A stretch of 32,661 nucleotides of DNA from positions 1-32,661 of the IMG/VR virus record IMGVR_UViG_3300025769_000465; one strand, 5' to 3'. A program made the position numbers and the translations under genes. The stretch's first letter is position 1; each line of letters opens with the position of its first letter. Source of the stretch: a virus. Below the pieces are notes generated by a model. The model was given only the letters and a program-made list of their open reading frames with translations. It ran no database searches and was not told the origin of the DNA. This document shows positions 1 to 8,162 of this stretch, in pieces.

Positions 1-1
1 T

Positions 2-103
2 GAGATTGCATTTAGTGTAGATAAAAAATACGACTTATCCAAATATTACGATCGTAATGGGTATACATTAACTGAAAAAAAATATAGTAGGAGGTTAAAA
101 TAA
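2..103 (+). CDS. C-terminal end of an unidentified protein (partial)
   Basis: An open frame enters from the left edge and ends at TAA 101-103, giving the last 33 residues of a charged, Tyr- and Lys-rich protein ending in YSRRLK. The next gene starts one base after this stop, so the two are probably co-transcribed late genes. In podoviruses the gene before the ejection proteins is often a tail or nozzle component, but 33 residues are too few to identify it. Confidence 0.6.
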   Translation, partial: EIAFSVDKKYDLSKYYDRNGYTLTEKKYSRRLK

Positions 104-104
104 T

Positions 105-1151
105 ATGGGTGTTGTATCGGCGGCAATAGGAGGAGTAGTGGCCTTAGGGAGTGCAATAATACAAGGGGACCAAGCAGCGAAAGCAAGAAGGGCAAAAATG
201 AGTGCGGCACAGCGTGCACAAGCAAGTCTTGAAACTGGTATGCGTGGAGGAACTAAAAGAGTATACAATATGCCAGACGGTAGACAATTGAGCGAGGATG
301 AGTTTAACAAATTAACTGTTGCACCAGGGGGCGGGTTTTTTAAAGAAATGTTGGAAAAAGGAGAAATAACATCTGAGAATGTAGAAGTAAAGGGATATGA
401 TCAGTATATGGATCAAGCCGAAATTGATATTGATACCGCTTATGATCTAGGCTTGCAACGTATGGAACAGGGTATGGCAGAAATGCAGGCAGGATACCAA
501 CGAGCTAGAGGTGATTTAGATGTTGCTAGGGCGGATATTGAAGCTGGGATTGAGCGATTTGACCCATATGCACAAGCTGGAACTAGGGCCTTATCTGGCT
601 ACGAAAAAATGCTTAATCAACCAAGTTCTATTTTTGATAGCCCTATTTATAGCTCTAAGGAAGCAAGGCTAACTAAGTTGTTATCAGCAAGAGCCGCACA
701 AACAGGGCGTTTAGGGGCTTCAGCCGATATTACAGCAAGTTTTGCCCCAGCATATCAACAATTAATGGAACAAGAGTATGCAAGCGCATTAGGTAGGTAT
801 CAGCCATTGATCCAATATGGTTATGGTGCCGCAGGACAACAAGCTGGTTTAAATCAAGCCTTAGCTGGTGTTGCTGGTAAACAAGCATCATATGCGGCTG
901 ATTTGGGTAGGCGAATGATGGCAGGGCGAGCATATCAATCAGGATTAGATGTTGAACGTGGTCAAAAACAAGCAGGGATTCAAGCAAGCCGTGGAGCTAT
1001 GGAGTATACCCATTCAGGAAATTTAGCAAACATTGAAATGGGAAAAGGGGCCATAGAGGCAAACTACTTTAACCAGATAGGCAATATTTATGGAGGTTTA
1101 GCTGAGCAAGCTGGGGAATTTGCCGGTCAATTAGTAGGAGGTATGAAATAA
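105..1151 (+). CDS. Putative virion DNA-ejection (internal) protein
   Basis: This is a 348-residue Ala-, Gly- and Gln-rich protein. The N-terminus (VVSAAIGGVVALGSAIIQG) is a Gly/Ala-rich hydrophobic helix, followed by a basic KARRAKMSAAQRAQ stretch and long helical segments rich in QAG and YQ. The end (GEFAGQLVGGMK) is again small and amphipathic. This composition is typical of podovirus ejection proteins that form a channel across the cell envelope, though no specific family motif was recognised. The start ATG 105 has AGGAGG at 89-94. The stop overlaps the next ATG by one base. Its position just before two more large helical proteins supports an ejection role; the function is inferred from composition and synteny. 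Confidence 0.55.
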   Translation: MGVVSAAIGGVVALGSAIIQGDQAAKARRAKMSAAQRAQASLETGMRGGTKRVYNMPDGRQLSEDEFNKLTVAPGGGFFKEMLEKGEITSENVEVKGYDQYMDQAEIDIDTAYDLGLQRMEQGMAEMQAGYQRARGDLDVARADIEAGIERFDPYAQAGTRALSGYEKMLNQPSSIFDSPIYSSKEARLTKLLSARAAQTGRLGASADITASFAPAYQQLMEQEYASALGRYQPLIQYGYGAAGQQAGLNQALAGVAGKQASYAADLGRRMMAGRAYQSGLDVERGQKQAGIQASRGAMEYTHSGNLANIEMGKGAIEANYFNQIGNIYGGLAEQAGEFAGQLVGGMK

Positions 1152-2044
1152 TGTTACGGATGCCAGGATATATGACCAATGTACAGCCAATGCAGGTAGC
1201 ACGACCAGTAAGTTCATTCTTTAAAGGTTATGAAGCGGCTACTGATAGAGCCTATAAAGAAGGTGCGTCACAATTAGCTAGAGAAACATTAGAGTATAAT
1301 AAAAAGAAGCTGGCAGAGGATGCACGGTTAAGGCAAGAAGAATTACAAAGAAAGAAAAATAAAGCCAAAGCACAAGCCCAAGAAAACGCATTATATAAAT
1401 ATATTGATGATGCTCGTGAGGGTAATGTTCCAATAGGACAAATCCAACAGCAAGTAAATCAAATGTACGATAATAGCTCAGAATATAGGGAGATGTTAGG
1501 TCAACCCAAAATACAAGTAACCCCTAAAGGGCGAGTTGTTATGACTGAGACAGGTATAGTTACCCAAGAAAAACTTGATGAATTGCTAGGGCAAGGAACA
1601 ATAGATCAAGATTTTTATGATCAAGCGGTCCCTAATATAGGCAAAGAATATACCTTTGATTTTGCTAGGAATCCACAAGGTGGGTTTATTCCAATGAGTG
1701 TTAAGTTTAATCCAGTAGAAATTGAAAAAGACCAAAGACCAGATGCAGGCAATATTGTTAGTTTGGCCAATTCTTTATTAAGAAGAAAGAATGTGGCTGG
1801 GCAACCAGAGTTTACAACAGAACAGGTTATTGAAGAGGTTGAGAAGATTATTCCAGGAGCCCGTTCAATATTAGAAGGGGTTGTACAAGATGGTAATCAA
1901 TTTCTGGACATTGATACCCCTACAATTCCTGATACATCAGATAAGGGTAAGTACATATTTGATACTATGGAAGAAGCAGAAGCTGCAAATATCCCTATTG
2001 GGACAACAGTAGTTATTGGTGGGGAGGAGTTTACTAAACAATAA
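1151..2044 (+). CDS. Putative ejection or internal virion protein
   Basis: A 297-residue protein that I do not recognise by sequence. It begins LRMPGYMTNVQPMQVARPVS, then has a long charged helix with predicted coiled-coil character (KKKLAEDARLRQEELQRKKN) and a Gln-rich middle. The C-terminal third is more globular and ends FDTMEEAEAANIPIGTTVVIG followed by GEEFTKQ. The end resembles the short 'add meaning to the attribute' tails seen after EAEAANIP-type repeats in phage virion proteins. It sits between the Gly/Ala-rich protein at 105 and the 949-residue protein at 2044 with start/stop overlaps at both ends, so the three are translationally coupled and probably co-assemble. Function is inferred from position only. 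Confidence 0.5.
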   Translation: MLRMPGYMTNVQPMQVARPVSSFFKGYEAATDRAYKEGASQLARETLEYNKKKLAEDARLRQEELQRKKNKAKAQAQENALYKYIDDAREGNVPIGQIQQQVNQMYDNSSEYREMLGQPKIQVTPKGRVVMTETGIVTQEKLDELLGQGTIDQDFYDQAVPNIGKEYTFDFARNPQGGFIPMSVKFNPVEIEKDQRPDAGNIVSLANSLLRRKNVAGQPEFTTEQVIEEVEKIIPGARSILEGVVQDGNQFLDIDTPTIPDTSDKGKYIFDTMEEAEAANIPIGTTVVIGGEEFTKQ

Positions 2045-4893
2045 TGGTATTTGTTCCTGTAGAAAAAGAATCCAGTTTTGTTCCGGTAGAAAAAAAATCT
2101 ACGTTTATTCCGGTGGAAAAAAAATCAAGTTTTGTTTCGGTAGAACCCGAACCCGTTGAAAAAGACGAGACACTAGAAGAACTAGAAAATAAGCAAAACT
2201 TATTATTTAAGGTATTAGACAATGTCAACCGTCCACAATATGCCGTAGCTAACGCTATCTACCAAGCATATACTAATGATGACTTTAAGTTAGGGCAATC
2301 GTTATGGGATGGGTTAAGTCTTCAAGAAAAACGCAGTGTAGGGGATACTTTGCGTGAAGTTATAGAGCCAGAAAGTAAGTTTGGTAAAATAGCAACGGGG
2401 GTAGGTGGATTTGCAGGGGATATATTAACGGACCCATTAACTTATGTTGGTGTGGGGTTAATAACTCAACCCCTAACTAAAGGCGGTAAATTATTAAAGG
2501 TTGGTACGCAATCTTATAAAATGGCTAAGGCCGCAAGAGCCGCAGGAAAAGCGGATGGATCAAAAAGGGTACTAACAGCAAGTGTCCCTACTGGATTTAG
2601 AAAAAGTGTGTTTAAGCCTGTGAAGTTTGAGGAAAAAGTAATCCCAGGCACACGGTTTGTTGCTGAACCAATAGCACAAATCTTAGGTAAAACAGGTAAA
2701 TTTGTTAAAGAAGATTTAGGTAAGATGTCAGATGCGATTGATTACTTAGGTAAAAACATGTCAAACAAGTTTAGACCAAAAGATATTGACCCAATTATGT
2801 GGGAAAAAATGATAAAAGCGAAAACTATTGCAAAAAATATTCAGGCTAACTTAGAGTTGGACTCTATTGAAAAATCACGTCAAATGGCTAAAGCGTTTCG
2901 AGATGAAGGGTTAGATGAGGATGCAATAGCGAATATAACCAACCAATTAGAAACTAAACAGCCGATTACAAGTCCAGGCGGTTTAATGGCTAAGCAATTT
3001 AGTGAGGAAATGACAGAACGTTATGCTAAAACTGGGGCATCAGGGAAGCAGTTAATTGATGATCCCAATATAGGTTACGTTCCACACGTTGCAGAAAAAA
3101 AATCAAAAAAATACAAAGATGCAATGGGTTTTTCGAAAAGGGAATTTGCTACAATGAGCCCATCAGATATTGCCCGAACATTACTTAAATACACGGATGA
3201 TGCTGGGGATGAGTTTGTTTTAAGTACAAAAACAGGGAAGTACTATCAAGATGGCCTATTAAAAGGAACGTTAAGACCTAAGCAATTAAAAGAGTTGGAC
3301 GAAGAAGCCTTATCCCAAGCTAGTATATCAGAAATAAACCGAGCTTATGGCGATACCGTATTTGCTACGAATTTATCTAAATTAATGGCAATCCAAGGAC
3401 TAAGAACGGCCAAGGTAGTAGGTGGGGATGAATTTTACAAAGAGGTAGCAAAGATTGGTAGCCGTGTACAGAAACCCGGAATGGTTCAGTCATCAGCTCC
3501 AGAGCTAGCAGGCAAATTTTATGATCCAGCAGTGGTATCACACATCGATAAAACATATGAAGCCCTAAAGCCACAAGAATTAAGTAATTTTATGCGTAAT
3601 TATGACAAAATCCAAAATGCTTGGAAAACTACAGCAACATTCTGGAATACAGCTTTTCATAGTCGAAACGCCTTATCTAACATGTGGCAAAACACATTAG
3701 CTGGGGTTAATGATCCAGCGGATTATGCAAGAGCTAGTAAAATCCAAGTTCAATCACGAAAAGGGATTGAGGGTTTAAATGATGCTGATAAACAGATTAT
3801 GAAAGAGTATAGGGAGCAAGGACTTGATACAACAGGCCATTTCAGTGGTGATATTGATCAATCCATAGAAGCCCAAATTAATAGTGCATTTGATTTGCTT
3901 AAAAAAAGAAAGGTGGTTAAGGGGACTATCCAAGGAATTAACCAGGTTACCGGAGCCGTAGGTAATGGCGTTGAAACAAATGCAAAACTTGCGCATTACA
4001 TTGCTAAAAGAAAAGAAGGGTTAACACCATTTGAAGCTGGGGAATCGGTTAAAAAGTATTTGTTTGATTATAAAGATTTAACACGTCTGGAAAAAGATGT
4101 CTTTAAGCGATTAATGCCATTCTATACATTCACACGAAAAAACATACCTCTTCAAATAGAAACATTAATTAAAGACCCATCAAGGCAAACCAAATTGATT
4201 AAGTTAAAAAACAATGTAGAGGTGTACGCAGGTGATGACCAAACAAGTGGGTTATTGCCAGAATACATGCAAAACGCAAGCCCAGTATTTATCGGTAAGA
4301 AAGATGGTAAGTTACGCTACATTAAGTTAGAAGGGTTTTTACCCACAGCCGATCTAAACCGTTTAAGTCAGCCAGCTCAAGAATTATTGGCATTAGTAAG
4401 CCCAATTATTAAGGCCCCTACAGAACAAACCCTAAACTACAATTTCTTTTTTGGGCAACCATTAACACGACAAAAAGGGATCAAGGGCTTTGCTGGTTAT
4501 GGTGAAAGAGACTATTTATTTACACGAATCCCTGGACGACTTGAGCATTTAGCAAGGTTGTATCGACCTTTTACCGAGATTGAAAAGATATTTGGGGATA
4601 AATATACCTTTCAAGATGGGGCAACAAAAGCATTTAACTTGTTGCTTGGCGGTAAGGTTTACGAGTATAAAACAGAAGATTTACTGAGAAAGTTTAGTAG
4701 GTTATCAGATGAAGAAGCAAGAGGATTAAAGTATCAAATAAATCAAATTCGTAGAGAAATGGAAGAATATCCAGATAAAGCACATTTGAAAGATAAAGAT
4801 TTGAAAACCGTAACGGAACTGTACATTAAGAAAAGAAAAGAAGCAGGCTTACAAAAACAAGCCGCAGCTAAATTAATAGAAAGGGGCAATTAA
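2044..4893 (+). CDS. Large internal virion protein with LPD38-like C-terminal motif
   Basis: A 949-residue protein, the largest in the window. Residues 3-38 hold four near-repeats of a 9-residue FVPVEKKSS unit. The middle is helical and charged. Around residues 535-560 it has FWNTAFHSRNALSNMWQN, and around 680-705 LEKDVFKRLMPFYTFTRKN, a motif I know from the LPD38-type region of large phage virion proteins. The basic C-terminus ends KKRKEAGLQKQAAAKLIERGN. ATG 2044 shares one base with the previous stop. Size, helical content and neighbours suggest a capsid-internal protein ejected with the DNA. The family assignment is from memory of the motif. Confidence 0.55.
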   Translation: MVFVPVEKESSFVPVEKKSTFIPVEKKSSFVSVEPEPVEKDETLEELENKQNLLFKVLDNVNRPQYAVANAIYQAYTNDDFKLGQSLWDGLSLQEKRSVGDTLREVIEPESKFGKIATGVGGFAGDILTDPLTYVGVGLITQPLTKGGKLLKVGTQSYKMAKAARAAGKADGSKRVLTASVPTGFRKSVFKPVKFEEKVIPGTRFVAEPIAQILGKTGKFVKEDLGKMSDAIDYLGKNMSNKFRPKDIDPIMWEKMIKAKTIAKNIQANLELDSIEKSRQMAKAFRDEGLDEDAIANITNQLETKQPITSPGGLMAKQFSEEMTERYAKTGASGKQLIDDPNIGYVPHVAEKKSKKYKDAMGFSKREFATMSPSDIARTLLKYTDDAGDEFVLSTKTGKYYQDGLLKGTLRPKQLKELDEEALSQASISEINRAYGDTVFATNLSKLMAIQGLRTAKVVGGDEFYKEVAKIGSRVQKPGMVQSSAPELAGKFYDPAVVSHIDKTYEALKPQELSNFMRNYDKIQNAWKTTATFWNTAFHSRNALSNMWQNTLAGVNDPADYARASKIQVQSRKGIEGLNDADKQIMKEYREQGLDTTGHFSGDIDQSIEAQINSAFDLLKKRKVVKGTIQGINQVTGAVGNGVETNAKLAHYIAKRKEGLTPFEAGESVKKYLFDYKDLTRLEKDVFKRLMPFYTFTRKNIPLQIETLIKDPSRQTKLIKLKNNVEVYAGDDQTSGLLPEYMQNASPVFIGKKDGKLRYIKLEGFLPTADLNRLSQPAQELLALVSPIIKAPTEQTLNYNFFFGQPLTRQKGIKGFAGYGERDYLFTRIPGRLEHLARLYRPFTEIEKIFGDKYTFQDGATKAFNLLLGGKVYEYKTEDLLRKFSRLSDEEARGLKYQINQIRREMEEYPDKAHLKDKDLKTVTELYIKKRKEAGLQKQAAAKLIERGN
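2050..2157 (+). repeat. 27-bp tandem repeat (four units) encoding FVPVEKKSS
   Basis: Four 27-bp units start at 2050, 2077, 2104 and 2131, each encoding Phe-(Val/Ile)-(Pro/Ser)-Val-Glu followed by five variable, mostly charged or Ser residues. The third base varies between units, so the amino-acid repeat is kept beyond recent DNA duplication. Confidence 0.75.
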
Positions 4894-4894
4894 T

Positions 4895-4990
4895 ATGCCA
4901 AAATTAGGTAAAAAAAAATACGCGTACACTAAAGCAGGAATGGCCGCATACAAGAAGGCGAAAGCTAAAAAAACGGCTAAAAGGAAATAA
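4895..4990 (+). CDS. Very small basic phage protein (31 aa)
   Basis: A 31-residue protein starting MPKLGKKKYAYTKAGMAA and ending AKKTAKRK; more than a third of the residues are Lys or Arg. Short proteins of the form MPK.GGKKYPYT..GM occur between late structural genes in many aquatic podoviruses and siphoviruses; the role is unknown, and nucleic-acid binding is a guess from charge. It starts two bases after the stop of the 949-residue gene, with AAAGGGG about 7-12 bases upstream as ribosome binding site, and is followed after two bases by another small basic gene. Confidence 0.7.
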   Translation: MPKLGKKKYAYTKAGMAAYKKAKAKKTAKRK

Positions 4991-4992
4991 AT

Positions 4993-5211
4993 ATGAAGCG
5001 CAAAAAAAAGGTTCCTGCAAGTGTTAAATATGCTAATGGGACAACGTATAAAGATAGTGCAGGAAAAACCCACAAACGAACGTCTGCTAAAGGAACTAAA
5101 AGGGGGGATGCTTATTGTGCAAGATCAAGCGGCCAAAAACAAACTGAAAAAGTTAAAGTACGACGTAAGGCATGGGGGTGTCGTGGCAAAAAATCTGTGA
5201 GGGCAAAATGA
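4993..5211 (+). CDS. Small basic Cys-containing protein, DUF6321-like
   Basis: A 72-residue protein with KRGDAYCARSSGQK (residues 36-49) and a second Cys in RRKAWGCRGKKS near the end. The GDAYCARS plus WxCRG pattern is the signature I associate with the phage family DUF6321, usually about 70-90 residues and found beside late genes. The two Cys and many basic residues would allow metal or nucleic-acid binding, but no function is established. Its stop overlaps ATGA at 5208, where only a 12-codon frame follows. Confidence 0.65.
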   Translation: MKRKKKVPASVKYANGTTYKDSAGKTHKRTSAKGTKRGDAYCARSSGQKQTEKVKVRRKAWGCRGKKSVRAK

Positions 5212-5264
5212 GTGCGGCTTATTGGGCCAATAAAGTCAAATGGTAAACCAGAAAGGAATGTGCA

Positions 5265-5417
5265 ATGAACATTAGAATTAGGTTCGGGTTGCCACCACAA
5301 CCGAACCCACTTAAACGAGCAAAGAACCAAGTTCAAAAAACACAAAGTAAAGTAATTAGATGTGGCCATCCAATCAAGTTACGTAACACAACCGAGGTGA
5401 AGCGTGGTAGGCCCTGA
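5265..5417 (+). CDS. Small basic hypothetical protein (50 aa)
   Basis: This short frame starts MNIRIRFGLPPQPNPLKRAK and ends TTEVKRGRP. AAAGGA lies at 5252-5257, 7 bases before ATG 5265. It contains one CGHP segment, is strongly basic, and overlaps the next gene by 14 bases, as compact phage operons do. I do not recognise the family. Support is the ribosome binding site, tight packing and the lack of other coding explanation for 5247-5403. Confidence 0.5.
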   Translation: MNIRIRFGLPPQPNPLKRAKNQVQKTQSKVIRCGHPIKLRNTTEVKRGRP

Positions 5418-5724
5418 TCCAATAAGCATAATGGCTATGGGGATACCTGCCATTATGCGATATAACTTGTCATTAGGTATTTTTGTGATGTTTTTATTTT
5501 TACTTTTTGGGTTTGCGTTTTTTTTGAAAAAGAATAGTAATGACATAAATGAATTGAAGGAAGACTTTAAAACCTTTAAAGACCATTTGGATAAAGTTCA
5601 AAGTGAAGCTGAAAAAGACAAAGAAAAATTACATGAGCGGATGAACGCAATGAATAAAACATTATCTGGTATTGAAGGTAAATTAGAGTTATTTATTAAG
5701 ATGAAGTTGGAGAGTCATGGATAA
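5404..5724 (+). CDS. Single-span membrane protein with cytoplasmic or periplasmic coiled coil
   Basis: A 106-residue protein. Residues 24-42 (LGIFVMFLFLLFGFAFFLK) form one strong transmembrane helix; residues 45-105 form a charged coiled coil. The GTG start at 5404 is chosen because GAGGTGA lies 3 bases upstream; an alternative is ATG 5431, which has no binding site but keeps the helix. One span plus coiled coil is seen in i-spanins and in pinholin or antiholin partners. It overlaps the peptidase-like gene by 8 bases, which could mean a shared envelope role. The exact function is open. Confidence 0.55.
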   Translation: MVGPDPISIMAMGIPAIMRYNLSLGIFVMFLFLLFGFAFFLKKNSNDINELKEDFKTFKDHLDKVQSEAEKDKEKLHERMNAMNKTLSGIEGKLELFIKMKLESHG

Positions 5725-6193
5725 AATTAAAATCACACATAATTTTCACGGCACTAAATTTTCTATTTTTGATTACCGTGTAATAGGTAGCAATATTATC
5801 AAAATGAAAACCAATGATAAGTATTTTCATGCTAGCACATTAATTGATGATTGGTATTATGAATCAGTTGTATTTAAAGGTGTTGTGCGCAATAGAAAGC
5901 CGTCAACTAAGGTTGGGTATTCGATAACATTTGAAGTGCCACGAGACGATCAATTTAGGGCATATTACAATGAACTACAAGGTCAAATAGGAAAAGGTTA
6001 TGATTATAAAGGCGCAATGCTTGGATTCTTTGGTATTAAGATACAAGATGATGATAGGTATTATTGCAATGAACTAAATAATATTTTTTTAAAACATTAT
6101 GCCCCAGCATTAATATCAGAAAAAACAAATTATAGCCCCAAAGATTTGCGATTAGTATTAATGGCTTGGAAATATGGCCAGTCGCAAGTATAA
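5717..6193 (+). CDS. Permuted papain-like (YiiX/NlpC-P60 type) hydrolase
   Basis: A 158-residue protein. FHAST at residues 37-41 supplies a His, and the Cys follows later in DDRYYCNEL (C117), after the typical KGYDYKGAMLGFF segment. His before Cys is the order in circularly permuted NlpC/P60 papain-like enzymes such as YiiX and YaeF, where YCSEL is the Cys motif. Such enzymes cleave amide or ester bonds in peptidoglycan or lipids. In phage late operons they may act as virion-associated lysins. ATG 5717 overlaps the upstream membrane-protein gene by 8 bases. Family assignment is by motif; the substrate is unknown. Confidence 0.6.
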   Translation: MDKIKITHNFHGTKFSIFDYRVIGSNIIKMKTNDKYFHASTLIDDWYYESVVFKGVVRNRKPSTKVGYSITFEVPRDDQFRAYYNELQGQIGKGYDYKGAMLGFFGIKIQDDDRYYCNELNNIFLKHYAPALISEKTNYSPKDLRLVLMAWKYGQSQV

Positions 6194-6241
6194 TGAACAT
6201 AACAAAAAAAAAATAAAATAACTCATTTATATAAATCAATT

Positions 6242-6268
6242 AACCCTTTCTAGCCGAAGGGTTTTTTG
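6242..6268 (+). terminator. Rho-independent terminator
   Basis: AACCCTT (6242-6248) pairs with AAGGGTT (6257-6263) over an 8-nt loop and is followed by a run of T. It closes the left late operon. Confidence 0.8.
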
Positions 6269-6270
6269 TT

Positions 6271-6279
6271 TGTTATAAT
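6271..6279 (+). promoter_or_regulatory. Extended -10 promoter
   Basis: TGTTATAAT is a perfect extended -10 (TG-N-TATAAT) directly after the terminator T-run. No good -35 box is seen at 17 bp. The predicted transcript start coincides with ATG 6286, so the mRNA would be leaderless. Confidence 0.6.
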
Positions 6280-6285
6280 GGGGCC

Positions 6286-6576
6286 ATGCAATCCAAAACC
6301 GGAAGCGTTGTTGAGACGTTCATCACAATTATTAGGGACAATATTGGGAATGCGTGCGGCATTTATGTTGCAAAAAAATGGTTTGGAATTGACATTTCTA
6401 TTGGATTACAAATTGCGATTGGATTACAAATTTATAATGCGGTAGGCACCTATATTCAACGAAGAATATTCAATAAATATGGGGAGTCTATTGTGCTTTT
6501 TACAACGAAGGTGTTTGAGGCTATTGTACTTTTTACAAAGCAGGTGTTCAATAATGCAAAACCAAAAAAAAATTAA
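6286..6576 (+). CDS. Small membrane protein, DUF7220-like
   Basis: A 96-residue protein with two hydrophobic segments separated by FGIDISIG and followed by YIQRRIFNKYGES. The outline (short polar N-terminus, VVETF, helix, FG(I/L)..S.G, helix, Y.LRR.F) matches the small phage family DUF7220, function unknown. No Shine-Dalgarno site precedes ATG 6286; a TATAAT box ends six bases before it, so translation is probably leaderless. The last 23 bases overlap the next gene. The C-terminal part carries an imperfect 33-bp direct repeat (IVLFTTKVF then IVLFTKQVF). Confidence 0.6.
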   Translation: MQSKTGSVVETFITIIRDNIGNACGIYVAKKWFGIDISIGLQIAIGLQIYNAVGTYIQRRIFNKYGESIVLFTTKVFEAIVLFTKQVFNNAKPKKN

Positions 6577-6829
6577 TGAACAAGAGTATGTCGAGATCTT
6601 GTCTGGGTTACAAAGAGAAATCGATATAATAAAATTAGATATGCAGCAAACGAAAGATTTAACCCTGAAAAGATGGAACGATATTGATGTGCAAGTAAGC
6701 ACTTTTAATGAAAAATTTAATCACTTTTCAAATGGTTTTAAATCCATTGAACGTAATATGGTAATAGGTACTGGTTTAATATTGGTGTTCATCAGCTTTT
6801 TTAGCCTCATTTTATTAACGAAATTATAG
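6554..6829 (+). CDS. Tail-anchored coiled-coil membrane protein
   Basis: A 91-residue protein with a coiled-coil N-terminal body (ILSGLQREIDIIKLDMQQTK) and one C-terminal transmembrane helix (GTGLILVFISFFSLILL). ATG 6554 has AGGTG 7 bases upstream; the frame is open farther upstream, but that part has no binding site and is only the overlap with the previous gene. Coupled translation with the DUF7220-like gene is likely. The layout resembles small phage membrane effectors such as superinfection or holin accessory proteins; function unknown. TTAGCCTCA at 6801-6809 lies inside this gene. Confidence 0.55.
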   Translation: MQNQKKINEQEYVEILSGLQREIDIIKLDMQQTKDLTLKRWNDIDVQVSTFNEKFNHFSNGFKSIERNMVIGTGLILVFISFFSLILLTKL

Positions 6830-6839
6830 TGTTTATTGT

Positions 6840-6878
6840 TTGGACATATTAAAAACAATCGATACGTATTGAGGCTAA
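6840..6878 (+). promoter_or_regulatory. Possible promoter with TTAGCCTCA motif (reverse orientation)
   Basis: The 120-bp gap before 6950 holds TTGGAC (6840-6845), 17 bp, then TACGTA (6863-6868), a moderate sigma-70-like match. TTGAGGCTAA (6869-6878), the complement of the recurrent TTAGCCTCAA motif, overlaps the expected transcript start. Position and recurrence suggest an operator. Confidence 0.4.
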
Positions 6879-6949
6879 CCCAAATCCTTTAATAGCTAAT
6901 AGCAAAAACGTGTGTAACTTGTATGTTTACATAGCCCTCGAGGTATTGT

Positions 6950-7360
6950 TTGTGCATGGATCAAGCAAATATATATCGTGAATTATCCGACGTAGAAGCA
7001 TTTTGTGCTGATGTCTTGGAAATTGGCGAGGATTTATGGGAATTACGTGAAAAGTTACTTATTAATATTATTAATATAGGGGTAACAGATCATTCCTACA
7101 TTATAAGTGCTGAAATTAAAAAATTAACTGAGCTTGGGAAAAAACTAGGCTTGTTATTAGAATTCATTACGAGGGCATTAATCGCTATAGGAAATAACGA
7201 TGTCCCATATCACGTAACCGACTTTTTATTGGAAGCTGAAAGGCTAGTACTACTTTATGTAAAGCAATATGAATCAGGTGATTTGCCGTCTAACTTTTAT
7301 CACGAGTTAGAGGAATTGTTAAATGATTATTTAGATAAGGAGGTACATTATTATGGCTAA
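6950..7360 (+). CDS. Hypothetical helical protein, first gene of the replication block
   Basis: A 136-residue, Leu-, Glu- and Ile-rich, probably all-helical acidic protein (residue composition favours an amphipathic helical bundle; no catalytic motif seen). The frame begins at TTG 6950, 5 bases after GAGGT; ATG 6956 is an alternative start with a longer spacer of 11. It overlaps the RecB-like nuclease gene by 8 bases, so it is coupled to it and may be an accessory of DNA processing. I do not recognise the family. Confidence 0.5.
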   Translation: MCMDQANIYRELSDVEAFCADVLEIGEDLWELREKLLINIINIGVTDHSYIISAEIKKLTELGKKLGLLLEFITRALIAIGNNDVPYHVTDFLLEAERLVLLYVKQYESGDLPSNFYHELEELLNDYLDKEVHYYG

Positions 7361-8162
7361 ACACATATCAATATCCCAAATTAATAAGTATTTGGGGTGT
7401 GGGGAGGCATACCGGCTACAATATATCGAAGGCATTAAACAGCCACCAAATGTTTCCATGATAAAAGGATCAGCGTTTCATAAGGTTGCGGAAACTAATA
7501 ATATCCAAAAAAAGGTGACTAAGACTGATTTATGCTTAGATGAGCTAAAAGAAATTGCAAGTAACGATTTGGATTCAAGATTTGATAGTGAAATTACATA
7601 TAAAAAAGATGAAAAGGACAATTTATCTAAAACAAAAGGTGATGCTAAAGATAGTTTAATGGTGGCAATAGATCAATTGGCAATTAACACAAAAGACGTT
7701 ATTCCAATTGAAACTGAATCGGAATATAACATACAAATTCCTGGCATAGCAAAGCCATTAAAAGCAATTATTGATTGCATTACGGATGACAATAGAGTTA
7801 TTGATTATAAAGTCACAGGGAAGCCAAAAACCCAATTAGAAACTGATGTCGATATACAATTAATGGCTTATGCATTAATACATCGTGTATATTTTGACAA
7901 TTTTCCAAAACTTGAGTTTCACAATTACGTAACCAAGCATACTAAAACTAAGGGGCATGAGACATTATTTAAAAAAATATCAACTGAACATAATGAAAAT
8001 TCAATTACCCCATTAATTAATACATTAAGAGTCGTTACCGAAAGCATTGAAAAAGGTATATTTTTACCAGCAGCTAAGGGGTCATGGCAATGCAGCCCAT
8101 CAGCATGTAGTCATTATCACAGTTGCAAATACATTCACGGTCAATCGAGGTTTGGAATATGA
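7353..8162 (+). CDS. Cas4/RecB-like PD-(D/E)XK exonuclease with Fe-S cysteines
   Basis: A 269-residue protein with the RecB-family nuclease core: GSAFHK (residues 39-44, His43), ID at 140-141, VIDYKV (149-154, Asp151 and Lys153) and QLMAYAL (169-175). Cys16 together with Cys247, Cys252 and Cys258 in the C-terminus gives the one-plus-three Cys arrangement that holds a 4Fe-4S cluster in Cas4 and AddB. Phage versions degrade or resect DNA ends during replication and recombination. GGAGG... is at 7339-7342 upstream of the ATG. No cas1/cas2 or CRISPR is near, so a recombination role is more likely than adaptation. Confidence 0.8.
   Translation: MAKHISISQINKYLGCGEAYRLQYIEGIKQPPNVSMIKGSAFHKVAETNNIQKKVTKTDLCLDELKEIASNDLDSRFDSEITYKKDEKDNLSKTKGDAKDSLMVAIDQLAINTKDVIPIETESEYNIQIPGIAKPLKAIIDCITDDNRVIDYKVTGKPKTQLETDVDIQLMAYALIHRVYFDNFPKLEFHNYVTKHTKTKGHETLFKKISTEHNENSITPLINTLRVVTESIEKGIFLPAAKGSWQCSPSACSHYHSCKYIHGQSRFGI

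Noticed and set aside
5208-5246. 12-codon ORF MSAAYWANKVKW after the DUF6321-like gene
   Set aside because: The ATGA overlap is suggestive, but 12 codons and no independent support are not enough.
7353-8162. CRISPR adaptation Cas4
   Set aside because: No cas1, cas2 or CRISPR array in the window and position among phage replication genes; the RecB/Cas4-like phage nuclease explanation is sufficient.
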